NCBI GenBank assembly: GCA_028015205.1 | Contig: CM051516.1 | Span: forward strand, 28,262,593-28,326,592 | Direction: 5' to 3' | DNA length: 64,000 nucleotides | Source of the DNA: Mytilisepta virgata | Taxonomy: Eukaryota > Mollusca > Bivalvia > Mytilida > Mytilidae | Part shown: positions 43,050 to 54,429 of the stretch, piece after piece | Position numbering within the stretch: position 1 is the first letter of the stretch | Layout: each line of letters starts with the position of its first letter | The notes under the pieces: generated by a model | The model's database searches: none | What the model saw: the letters and a program-made list of their open reading frames with translations, nothing else | Told to the model about the DNA's origin: nothing | Translations under genes and position numbers: made by a program

Positions 43050-43785
43050 TTAAATTAAAGGTATTTGTATGAATTGTGTGTGGCCACAAATTATATATCA
43101 TCACCAAAAGAATACCAAAGTGGCGAAACAGTGGCAAAGATCCATAAATTCAAAATCCAAGGAAAAGACAAACACATCAAACAAACGCCACAAAGATACA
43201 TTTATAACTAAAAAGAATATAATAATCTTTACAAAAATAGAACAAGGCAGCACATAAACTAAAACACTAGCAATGTGGACTGCCATTATAATCCAGGAGT
43301 TGTATCAGGTTCCTGTCCTAATATCGACACTCGTCATACCGGAAAACTTTTGTAGAAAAGAAAAGAACAGACTGAACATGAAACAGTCTTATAACGTGTA
43401 TATGTTTTTATACTTACAAGTGAAAAACCCTTATTTTTAACCTGAACATCTTTGAAAATTTGCAGAATATTTGTTGTAGAAGAGTAGGTGACAATGAATG
43501 GATTAAAAAAATACTTTCTGCAATAATCATTCATTATTTTTCTATCAGTATTATATCCTTGATTTGCATATTTGTTTTTAATGCTTAACAGGATAAAGTG
43601 TTTCACATCGTAAAAAGATCTGTACCTATATTTTACTCCTTTGGCCGTTTATCTCCAAGATTTTAAAACTATGGAAAAATTTGTTGACATACCACTCATC
43701 ACTCAAGATTAATTACAAGAGACATATTCCCATTAAAATCTGTTGACAGACAAAATCTTTGTATCCTGTCAAATAGCATATCTTC
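43050..43785. other. AT-rich DNA, nothing recognised
   Basis: Frames at 43069-43606 overlap on both strands and show no domain. Confidence 0.4.
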
Positions 43786-43789
43786 AAAT

Positions 43790-44210
43790 GGTTTCAAATC
43801 AGATCTTTTAATTTAATTTTCCCATAGGGTCCTATGCCAGTAAAAATATATTATATTGTCGATATTTGTTCCTTTTATTGTGTATTATTGATTTTAACTT
43901 TTTTTTTTATTTAAACGATACTTTCTATTATGGTTAAAACGTAATATATATCCGTATTAGGCATACAATAATCATCTGATTGGCTAAAATGGTTTCAGAT
44001 AAGATCTTTAAGTGAATTTCTCTATTAAAGTAAGTTCGCCTGAGGTGAACATCTCTGATTGGTGGTCTGGGTCATCAGATTCAATTTCGATAAAGGACAA
44101 TTGGTTCCAATTGGCGTACTGATATCAGACAAGATCTGTTAAGTCAATGTTACCATAGTGTAGTATGACAAACTATGTTCGGCTTTTGCGGCCATCTCGC
44201 ATAGTTAAGC
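43790..44210 (+). repeat. Diverged units of the 165-bp repeat class
   Basis: 'ttttcccatagggtcctatg' (43817), 'ggttccaattgg' (44101) and 'actatgttcggctttt' with 'gcggccatctcgc' (44172-44200) follow the unit order of the 51.6-kb array. About two and a half damaged units. Confidence 0.65.
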
Positions 44211-44213
44211 TGT

Positions 44214-45075
44214 AAACATTTTATTGTGTCTGCTTTAATTGCTGCTACTTATTCATGATATAGAAATAATTTTGCTTCAGAATTATATCATGGATTAAAT
44301 AAATATCAAAATTCTTGACCATGTGATGGAGGAGGAAGTCCTCCAAAGGGACTTAGATTACCAGTGAAAAAACAAGACTGGAAAATGACACGGACGAAAC
44401 TAAAAAATATAAAGTCCCACTTCAGCGCAGACTTAAGGCTTTATTTAGATGTAAACATTTTATTATGCCTGCTTTATTTTCTCCTACTAAAGTAATAACT
44501 AGAAATAATTTTATTGAAGAATTATATCATGGATGTAATAAATATTAAAATTCTTGACTGCGTGTTGGAGGAGGAAGACCTCCAAAGGTACTTAGATTAC
44601 CAGTGCAGAAAATGACCTTCACGAAATGAAATAATAGTCAAACTTTAGCACAGGCTTTAGGCTTTAAAAAAATGTAAAAATTTTATTGTGTCTGTTTTAA
44701 TTGCTACTACTAAGTCTTGATATTGAAATAATTTTATTTCAGAATTATATCATGGTTGTAATAAATATCAAAATTCTTGACTGTGATGGAGGAGGAAGAC
44801 CTCCAAAAGGACTTAGATTACCCATGCAGAAAAAAAATAAGACTGGAAAATGACCTGGACGAAACTAAAAAATACGTAGTCCTACTTGGCATTAATTAAT
44901 ATGATAGAGAAATAATTTTATTTCAGAATTATATCATTGATGTAATAAATATTAAAATTATTGACTGTATGATGGAGGAGGGAGACTCTCAAAGGGACTT
45001 TCATTACCAGTGCTAACATAAACGAAACAAAAAAATGTAGTCAAACTTCCGCGCAGGCTAAAGGCTAAGAAAAGC
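44214..45075 (+). repeat. Tandem array, about 185-240 bp units, four copies
   Basis: 'aattatatcatgg' (last copy 'aattatatcattg') starts at 44281, 44520, 44743 and 44927. Each is followed by 'aataaatat(c/t)aaaatt', 'tgatggaggagg' (second copy 'tgttggaggagg') and 'cttagattaccagtg' or close variants. Later units are shortened by internal deletions. Confidence 0.85.
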
Positions 45076-45399
45076 CAAAACGCGTCTTTGATTAATAAAA
45101 TGTCAATTATACAAATTTTCCGTTCTACATCAAACTCAAATGAGGCTAATGCAGAAGGGAATACGTCTATAGGAGCCAGTTTTGGACAATTCCATTCTGC
45201 TTGAGATGGTAATTTTGTTTCTTCTTCGACAGAAGATACAGTGCAGTAGATGTTTCAGTGTTGGGAAATTCCACTTCTGCTGATTATTTTGTTAATAAAA
45301 TAAAGCTTTGCTGCACTGCTGCAAGGGGAGCTGTTCCCATTTGTACGTGTTGTTATTTACTCTGTAAATAATTTATCAGGGATAAGTTGATGTAATCAC

Positions 45400-45555
45400 T
45401 GAAGAAATTTTACGGTCGTCATCACGAATTGATTGACCATTACAGTGTTCCAATATCTAAGATGATGTTGGACCTGTTCCGACTGTCGTAACCTTTCATG
45501 TGCCTCAACCGATTTGTGACTTCCCCCCGGATTGACTTCATGACGTGTTGTTCAT
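45400..45555 (+). pseudogene. Reverse-transcriptase tail fragment
   Basis: One open stretch reads SLKKFYGRHHELIDHY and then VPISKMMLDLF, the end of the same RT family as at 12.4 and 35.2 kb. Only the last 30 codons remain. Confidence 0.7.
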
Positions 45556-45559
45556 TGTT

Positions 45560-48195
45560 TTTTTAGTTTTCTGTGTTTATTTGTTGTGCTTGTGATTGTT
45601 CATTTGTCTTCCCTGGTTTGTCTGTCCAATGGATTACGTTTTTTTTTTATTGCTCCTTAGGTATATTTGTCCTTTTTGTTTGTCTGTGGCCCGAAATAGG
45701 ATACAAGTCAAACCATGGTCGCAATCAGACATCGACATGGGAAGACCTGCAAGACACAGCATTGAAAAATATACCAAGAAGCCGACAGCAAGTCGGCTGA
45801 TAATGCAAGGTATGATGCAAACAAATAGAATTGTTTTCTGTCAAATTTTCACATCATATAAACTATGGTAAACGCTGAACTTATCTTGTTTTGGGGTTTT
45901 TGTAGCTGAATTTTTACGCCAGGTGTACTGGTTGCTCTAAATAAGCAGCACTAGCACTATAAAATGCCAAAGCAGTGTAACATTTGTGAAAAATTTACTT
46001 ATGAAAGGACAATAAATATTCAAAAAGATAAGCAAGATACATACTGCTAATATTTGAAAGACAGGTTTAATTTCGACAAAATGATTAATGTCTCCTTATG
46101 TAAATTGTGTTATAATTTATTTAACATGTACTAGACGTCTGATAAATATTAAATATTAAATATTCTGTTGATTTTTCAAAGACATAATTTTTTAACAGAA
46201 TTCTTGGATTACTACAGTTGATACTAGTAGTAGCAATCTCGACATGTATTGTCTGGAGAAAATACTCGAAGAAGTAATTGTATGCTTCATTAAGTATACA
46301 TCCCTTTTATTTCCATAGCTGTATTAAAAATTAGTTATTAATCATAAAGTTCAATAAATATTTGAATCTTCAGTTTTGTGAAAAAGATTTGAAAAGATTT
46401 AAGCATGCTTACTTCTGTTCCAACATTTCAAAATAAGTGGGACAATGATATACAGAGTTGTCACAGACATTATGCGGTCTATGAATTCTGCATTTATTGG
46501 GAAAAAAGAAATGTTTGAATGATCTGCAGGCAGAAATTGATAACTGCATGAAATGCGTTCGAGCCCCTTGACAAAATAGAATGTCTTGATAATGCTTTAC
46601 GCTTTACAAATCTAAGTGTAAGGTCATATGTGAACTCCAGTGTGAGGTCAGACACCAAATATCAATTATGTGAATATTCATGATGAAATTAAATAATAGA
46701 TCCGGTTTTATGGAATTTTATTTACAGAATGACAACAAATTCAAAGGAAGAAAAAAACAAAGTGAATTCTGTTGGAATCTCCATCAGACCCTAACCCAGA
46801 AGTATATTGTAAGTTGCTTTTTTTATGCAACAATTTCCATTGTGTTCAGTCACTACATTTACTGATCACTGATATAGCTGCCGATTATAACGGTTCTATA
46901 CTGTATACATTACTTATTTCTATTAATGCCATACTTGGGAGTTTCAAAGGATACTTTACAGCGTTTTATCAGCAGTCGTTGCATAGATATGATGTTGTAT
47001 CTTTTGAAAATCTTTACAAAAACCAGAGCAATATAGTTTTAGGGTTGGTCTCCATGGAACAATTCAAGAGCTATTAATAGCCCAAGCTTTAAAAATGCGC
47101 TGAGCAAATATGATTTATGACAAGACTGGTACCTGCAAGTGGAAATAGATAATATATGAATTTGTTAGTAACAAATTAATGGAGGCTTGCAGTATGCTCA
47201 ACTGGATATAATTTGCCCATATTGTGGGAGCTAAACTGATAAAAAAAGTACTGACATCATCTGAATTCAGTGTAGTTCAAGTAATACATCATTGTTTTAT
47301 ATTAATACAATGTACAACATGAAATATAATGCAACACGCCCAAAAGATTTATTTTACTTGAACACTTTTTATAAAACTTATTTGTTGTTAAATAACTTAT
47401 CATTCACATGATGGTAACTAACACAGTAATCATACCCTTTAAGGTCATTTATAATTGAATATACTCATTTAATATAATAAGGGCTACAACTCTTAAAGTC
47501 ATATATAAACATTTTTAATATGTTCGCTTAGTTTTTATAAAATAGTTCATTTTTTTTCTTTAATCCGACTTGTAATAGATAATACATTGTTTAAACATTT
47601 ACTTATATATTACTTACTTACTTAAAAAAGATTGAAGACAATCTGACACTCCCCCACAACCCCCTCCCGCCAGAGTGAGTACTATAATGGAATATACAAA
47701 AATTTCCCATAGAACACCGAAACCTAAGTTTCCGTTGTACATTGTTGTGCTTGTGGAAGACAAAATGCAATGTTATTAATCGCAACATAAATTCTAATCT
47801 CCTACATTTGATCTTTAACAATATTTTTAACAACAAAGAAGTTGCCTAACATATACTTGCTGAACCAGACCCAAAAAAAGAAAGCCTTTGGATGAAGAGT
47901 ACGAGGATTTCATGAAACATAATGGAAGATGGCATTCTATTGATTACTTGACAAGGTGAAATTCATTTTAAGTGCCTTAAATGCTAAATAATTTGAGAAA
48001 CAAAGGAAATATTGCAAGAATAAGCAAGCTCAACCTGCAATTTTTCAGAATTTAGCGGTCATTCTGATTCAAAATTTGTCCAATTTCCGCTACACCATTA
48101 TTGGGAATTGATTGAAGAGTTTGTAAAAAGTCAGGAAGATATCTTAAGTAATTTTTAGATATTGTTAAGTTTTGTAAAGCGGAGGTATATAGTGA
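45560..48195. other. AT-rich intergenic DNA, nothing recognised
   Basis: Frames at 45573-45871, 46680-47077 and 47618-47836 have no recognisable domain. The first may include the T-rich 3' segment of the RT fragment. Confidence 0.4.
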
Positions 48196-48214
48196 TGGGG
48201 GATTCCACTTGTAT

Positions 48215-48430
48215 CCGCAACTTCACGAAACCAATTATTATAATTTAATGAAACCTTTTCAGATTCTTTATCATATAATACCATTGTGCACCTCCTATTT
48301 CGTATTTGGTAAAAATCATTTTGACAAAAAAAAAAAAAACAGAATAGGTGCACAATGGCACTGTATAGTTAAGAATCTGAGAAAGTTTCATTAAATTATA
48401 GTATGTGGTTTAAGAGGAGTTGCGGATTCA
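48215..48430. repeat. Inverted repeat with about 85-bp arms, and a third copy downstream
   Basis: The left arm (48215-48305) with 'taatttaatgaaacc', 'cagattctt' and 'accattgtgcacct' pairs with the right arm (48340-48430). The centre is an A14 run (48328-48341). A diverged copy of the right arm follows at 48535-48645 ('gaggtgcagaatgg', 'aaagtttcattaaattata'). Confidence 0.8.
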
Positions 48431-48440
48431 AAATGGATTA

Positions 48441-48460
48441 CCCCCCCCCCCCCCCCCCCC
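48441..48460 (+). repeat. C20 homopolymer
   Basis: Twenty consecutive cytosines between the inverted repeat and its third copy. In DNA this AT-rich the run is striking. Its exact length is prone to sequencing error. Confidence 0.9.
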
Positions 48461-48859
48461 ATATAAGGCAATGGCAAACTCCATGTTTTTGGAAAAGAAA
48501 CCCCAAAAATGATTTTTACCAAATAATATAAAAATGGGAGGTGCAGAATGGCTATATATATGATAAAGAATTTGAAAAGGTTTCATAAAGAATCTAGGAA
48601 AGTTTCATTAAATTATAATAAGTGGTTTAGGAAGTGTTGCGGATAAAAAAGTGGAAAATATTGTTACCGGACGGACGGACTCCACCCATCACTATATACC
48701 TCTGCTTTACAAGGCAGGGGTAAAGTCCTGTTACTGTACAAGCCTGACAATGGCATAAAAACAGTCCATTATGAGTCTTGTCGATCATGCAGGTACCTGA
48801 GTCTTTTTTGGCATTTGTCTATTATGTGTACCTTACATCTAAAACTTGATGCATGGGAG

Positions 48860-49370
48860 TGGATATCAATGTGGTTGTGAGGTCATACAATCTAGATTTA
48901 GTGCTCTAGTGGATCCATATTTATAAAATACAGAGGTGAGGGACATAAACCTCTCTATGCACTTATTTCCATAAACTTAATTTTATCCATAGTGATATAG
49001 CCATACAGAGGCGAGGGAGATACCAGTCTCTAACCATTTATTTTCAAAACCTTAATTTCTATAATATGAAGTGTATTTTGCTTTTCCTGGAAAGTAATGT
49101 CTTAATCAAATATTTGTAATGAAATGTATTTCAAGTACCTTATATCTAAAACCTTATGAATGTGGTTGTGAGGTCACAAAATACATGGAGGTGAATGTCA
49201 ATGTGGTTGTGAGGTCACACAATCCAGGTTTAGTGCTCTAGTGGATCCATATTTATCCATACCGAGGTAAGGGACATACAATGTACCAGTCTCTAACCAT
49301 TTATTTTCAAAAGCTTAATTTCTATATTAAATATGAAGTCTATTTGGCTTTGCCTGGAAATTAATACCTG
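48860..49370 (+). repeat. Direct repeat units with 'gtggttgtgaggtcacac'
   Basis: 'caatgtggttgtgaggtca', 'tttagtgctctagtggatcc', 'gaggt(g/a)agggacat' and 'accagtctctaaccatttat' recur in the same order at 48868-49090 and 49198-49350. About two units, with a partial one at 49150-49195. Confidence 0.8.
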
Positions 49371-49925
49371 AATGTTTACCTTAATAAAATGCTTAATTGC
49401 AAGTAAATGTGGTGATACATCAGCTACATGCCTATTCAATATTATTGAATTTTAATGCGAATTAATTAACATGAAATGAAAATATCTAAATGAGAAGTAT
49501 GCCTTTAACAGTCAGAATATCATTATTAACCATGACAGAGAGCCATTATATGACTCCATTGTAAAGAAAGTTAGGCTGGGGGAGTAATGAAGACTGTCTT
49601 TGATTGTTATTTTGGTTTTCAACATTTTAGGCATCGACGAAACGTGTACATCTTCTGCATTAAAATTTGTTTCAAAGAATTATATTTGAAGATTTAAAAT
49701 ATATAAATTGGGAAAAATATATCTTTACCTGTTATCAAATTTTGGAATACTGCAACAAAATTCCATATGGCACTCATAAGTATGAAATCGTCCAAATTAT
49801 AATTGCATACTATTATTTTAAACTGTTTCCCAAAATTGATCGCCCTGAAAATCATAAAAAAACATTTTCTTAAAATCAAATATGTCAATAATTAATATTA
49901 CCAGTATTCTTAATGATCATGCTGT
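49371..49925. repeat. AT-rich DNA with a copy of the 15.2-kb repeat
   Basis: 'ttggttttcaacattttagg' (49611) and 'cttctgcattaaaatttg' match the order of the repeat at 15285-15375. The rest shows nothing recognisable. Confidence 0.45.
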
Positions 49926-50799
49926 TTAAGAACAAATTCCTGGTTATTTTGATAATACTGAGCTCCCTTTTATTTGTTATGTTTACACAAAATCTACCCG
50001 GAAATATGTTTTTAATTATAGCGAAGGGTGTAAAGATATTAATATCAGTGATAATACACCTACGTCATAAAATTGCTGTAATTCCAAATACTTTTATGCC
50101 CATGTTATAACAGGAGACCTTAAAATCATCCAAGACCGAGAGAAGAAAAGGACAAAATTATCGTCCTTCGTCAACTATGGAATGAGTGTCGTAACATCAT
50201 CCACGACTCACTCCAAACTTAGTGCAAAAAAAATGGAAAAAAACGGGGAGATGACAAAAAATCTTTAGATTCCTTTTTAAATTCAATAATGAAAATATAT
50301 AGTTGATATTCGTATTAAACATTTTAAAGAACATTTTACTCCTAACAACAACCATAACAGCCCTATTTCTAGTATCAAACATAAGCTAAAAGAACTCGGA
50401 AAGGAATTTGTTTTCGTCTGATAAGACTGCCAATAATATCGTAATTGTTTGACGTAAATTTTATATTAAGGTTCTACAAAATGAAATCACAAATTCACCT
50501 ACATTCCAACTGACTCAATTTTCGGAAAATGACATCGTTAACACACATAAACTTATTGCTACCGCTTTACAAGCAGAACCGAATAACGTGAAAGTTCCAA
50601 CTATGTACTGGCTTCCGAAGCTGCACAAAACACCTTACAAATGTAGATTTATTTCGTCTTCAAGCCATTGTTCCACCACCAAACTGTCTATTGTACTTAC
50701 TAGTACACTTGGTACAATCAAAAACCGGGTAATACATTTTTCAAATAATGTATACGAAAATAGTGGTATTAATTATGTCTCCCCTTCGTTGTTTTTGTA

Positions 50800-51312
50800 G
50801 TATTTCTTCTTCTTAGCAAAGCTTGTCCGGGCCATAACTTTTTTGTCTTTTGACCTAGGCTTATACCCTTTGTTATGTAGGTGCATTACCATGAAGGGGT
50901 GTGTCGGATACCATTATGACTTCTATTTGACCTTGACAAATTATGACTAAAATTATAGTATTTCCTTGTCCGGGTTGTAACTTTTTTGTCTTTTGACCTA
51001 GGCTTATACCCTTTGGTATGTAGGTGTATTACCATGAGGGTATGTGTCGCGAACCATTATGACCTTCATTTGACCTAGAACTTTGACCTCAAGGTCAAAT
51101 TATAGTATTTCATTGTCCTGGTTTTAACTTTTTTGTCTTTTGACCTAGGCTTATACCCTTTGGTATGTAGGTGTGTGTCGCATACCATTATGACCTTCAT
51201 TTGACCTTGACCTCAACCCTTGGTATGTAGGTGTATTACCATGAGGGTGTGTGTCACGTACCATTATGACCTTCATTTGACCTTGACCTTTGACCGCAAG
51301 GTCAAATTATTA
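50800..51312 (+). repeat. Tandem array 1 inside the RT relic (AGGTCA type, about 135 bp)
   Basis: Units share 'ttgtcttttgacctaggctt', 'atacccttt', 'tatgtaggtg', 'accatgagg' and 'accattatgaccttcatttga'. About four units, the last with an internal duplication. Homologous in layout to 9990-10680. Confidence 0.85.
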
Positions 51313-51579
51313 TTTTATCCTAGAGGTAGACAAGATTGATCTAGAATAAAGTGAAGGGGAGACGCATGTTTTGGTTTACAAAAACAGTTCCACCTAGTTA
51401 CTTTTGGAGTGTGAAATATTCGTTGGAAGGTCTTTATAAACGTGCTCATATTGAATCTGTTCAAAGTTTTGATATTTTTACCCAATATACAACTTTGCCT
51501 CATAATCTCATTAAGAAACTAGAGGCTCTAAAGAGCCTGTATCGCTCACCTGCATTGAACTTTTCAACTTGATTAGGAC

Positions 51580-53150
51580 TAAAGATTTGGTTGGTTTTTC
51601 TATAGGGTTCTATGTTAAACTAAGTTCGGCTGTGGCAGCCAATATGGTTGACACTCTAGGTCAATGGACACATTTCTAAAATCGAACCATCTAAGGACCA
51701 TTGCTACTAAATCTAGTTCTAATAGGCTTACTGGTTTCAGACCAGAAGATTTTTGAGTGAATTTCCGATAGGGTCCTATTTTAAACTAAGTTCGGCTGTG
51801 TCGGCCATCTTGGTTCAAATTCCACGAAATCAGACAATTCTGAAAGAGGACGTCCTAAGGACCATTGCTGCAAAGTCTGGTTCCAATTGGTCAAGTGGTT
51901 TCAAGAAGATTTTTCAATGAATTTTCCCATAGAGCCCTATGTTTAACTAAGTTCGGCTGTGGCAGCCATCTCGGTTGACAGTCCAGGTCATGGGACACAA
52001 TTCTGAAAGAGGACCATATAAGGACCACTGCTGCAAAGTCTGGTTCCAATTGGTAAAGTGGTTTCAGACAAGAAGATTTTTCAATGAATTTTCCCATAGG
52101 GCCCTGTTAAACTAAGTTCAGCTGTGGCTGCCATCTTGGTTAACAGTCTGGTTCGTCAGACATCTTTCTGAAAGAGAACCTTCTAAGAACCATTACTGCC
52201 AAGTTTGGTTACAACTGGCCTTGTAGTTTCATAGAAGAGGATTTTTTAAATTCATCCCCCTTTTCTATATTTAGTAACAGCGGCAATGTCAGTTGAAAGT
52301 CGGGGATGCCAGACATAAGTTTGGAAAGGGGCCACCCAAGGACCATTCCACCAAAGTTTGGTTCAAATTGGCTCAGTGGTTTCAGGGGAGTTGACGAAAA
52401 AGTAAAATTCCTATAGGCTCAATGTTTAAATAAGTCCAGCAATGGCGGCCATGTTGGTTGGTGTTCGAGGAAACCAAACATACATTTTAAAAGGGGCCAA
52501 CCAAGGACCATTCCACCAAATTTTTTAACGAAAATGTTAAAATTCCCATAGGGTCCAAGGTTAAACTATGTTCGACCATGGCAGCCATATTGGATGGCGC
52601 CCGGGAAAACTGAACACAAATTTTAAAGGGGACCATCCAAGGCCCATTGCACTTAAGTTTGGTTTAAATTGGTTCAGTGGTTTCAGGGGAATTGACGAAA
52701 AAGTAAAATTCCCATAGGCTCAATGTTAAACGAAGTCCACCCATGGCTGCCATGTTGGATGGCGTTCGGGGAAACCAAACGTATATTTTAAAAGGGGCCA
52801 CCCAAGGACCATTCCTACAAAGTTTGGTTCAAATTGGCCTAATGGTCTCAGAGAAGATAACAAAAATGTTAAAATTCCCATAGGGTCCAAAGTTAAACTA
52901 TGTCCAACCATGGCAGCCATATTGGATGGCGCCCGGGAAAACCGAACAAAACTTTTAAAGGGGACCATCCAAGGACCCTTCCGCTTAAGTTTGGTTTAAT
53001 TTGGTTCAGTGGTTTCAGAGGAGTTAACGAAAAACTTAAATTTTCATAGGCTAAATGTTAAACTAAGTCAAGCAATGGCGGCCATGTTGGATGGCATTCG
53101 GGAAAACCGAACATAAATTTTAAAAGGGGCCACCCAAGAACCATTCCACC
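51580..53150 (+). repeat. Tandem array 2 inside the RT relic (about 165-bp unit, nine or ten copies)
   Basis: Each unit has 'cccatagggtcc', 'gttaaactaagttcggc', 'ggcggccatgttgg', 'aaaggggaccatccaaggacc' and 'aagtttggttcaaattgg' in order. TTCGGCTG occurs at 51623, 51791 and 51952, and later units drift. Same class as 24.9 and 43.8 kb. Weak open frames inside are repeat-derived. Confidence 0.9.
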
Positions 53151-53839
53151 AAAAAAAATTCACATACCTAATTAAATGGGCATTTAAAAAGTCAGAATGT
53201 GAATATATATGTTCAAGCTCTTTTAGGTCATTTTTTAGTAACGACAAACAAAAGAACTATCTCAACTGGACCTGCTTTGATATGATAACTGCACTAGATA
53301 ACATTTTACTAGATAACATTTTTGTTCGGCCAAATTATAGGAATTCCAACGGGCACTAACTGTGCACCACTTAATGCTGACATGTTTCTGTATTGTTACG
53401 AATAACAATTTATATCTAAAATCAGCAAAGACATAACGAAACAACATTTGATACAAAAATTGAATAACACTTTTAGATATTTGGATGATATTTCGGCTGT
53501 CAATAATGACGACTTCAATATGTACACTAAAGAGATTTGTCCTGTTAAACCTACTTTAAATAAAGCTAATACTAACAAGGAACACTGCCCTTTCCTGGAT
53601 CTTGATATCTATATCTCTAACGGGAAGCTTACTACTAACATTTACGATAAGAGAGATGATTTTTCATTTCCTATTGTCAACTAGAAATCTGTACTGTCGG
53701 AATCGACAGTGATCCCCAGTATTTGGGCCAGTTACATATAGTCAAAAATATAAAACCTTATTCCCCAAAAAATATTATGCAGTCATTCTATAAAGAAATT
53801 AAATCAATAAACCTAATGAAAAAAACCTTAGTTCACAAT

Positions 53840-54425
53840 TTGACCTGAGTGAGCCCCATGTTTAAAAATCGATATTCTAATTCCTTATTGTGCAACTAAA
53901 TATAATGTACGACAATAAAATATATAATATAAAATATATAAGCAAAATGAATAAATTGCAAAATGAAAGAATTTAAAGTCACAAGATTAAATTGAAAATT
54001 TCAACCCCTGTGGACCCCAGTTTCAGAAAATTAAAATTCTAAAACCTAATTGCACATCTGCATATGGTGTTTGACAATACTATATACATGTAGAAATAAA
54101 ATGCATAAATTGAAAAACAAAAGAGTTTATGTCACAATCTTAGTTTTTCAAAATTCGACCCCTATGGGCCCCAATTTTAGAAAATCAAAATTCTAAAACC
54201 TTATTGCACATCTGCATATGGTGAATGACAATACTGTACAGAAATAAAATGCATAAATTGTAAAATGAAAGATGGGTTTAGGTCACAAGCTTGAATTCAA
54301 AATTTTCAAAGTTCAACCCATGTGTGCCCCTTGTTTAGAAAATCCAAATTCCTTATTGCACATTTACAGGTGGTATGCAACCATTCTAAATAGAAATTAA
54401 ATTCCTAAACCCAAAAGTGAAGGAG
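53840..54425 (+). repeat. Tandem array, about 150-bp unit, four copies
   Basis: 'attctaaaaccttattgcaca', 'catatggtg', 'gacaatac', 'aaataaaatgcataaattg' and 'gtcacaa' recur in order. The array ends at 'acggacggagaca' near 54460. Confidence 0.8.
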
Positions 54426-54429
54426 GAGA

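Larger units (their letters stand above)
49930..53695 (+). pseudogene. Retroelement reverse transcriptase relic, split by two tandem arrays
   Basis: Blocks appear in the expected order. 49930: LPFICYVYTKSTRKYVFNYS; 50095: HVITGDLKII; 50588: PTMYWLPKLHKTPYKCRFI (RT fingers). Array 1 interrupts (50800-51310). 51390: FWSVKYSLEGL, HIESVQSFDIFTQYTTLPHNL (first RT Asp, in SFD). Array 2 interrupts (51580-53150). 53165: LIKWAFKKSECEYI, then FFSNDKQKNYLNWTCFDMITALD, GIPTGTNCAPLNADMF in another frame, and the catalytic RYLDDI at 53478, ending YDKRDDFSFPIVN. Frameshifts and stops are frequent. Family: the same as the RT tails elsewhere in the window; I favour Penelope-like, unproven. Confidence 0.85.
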
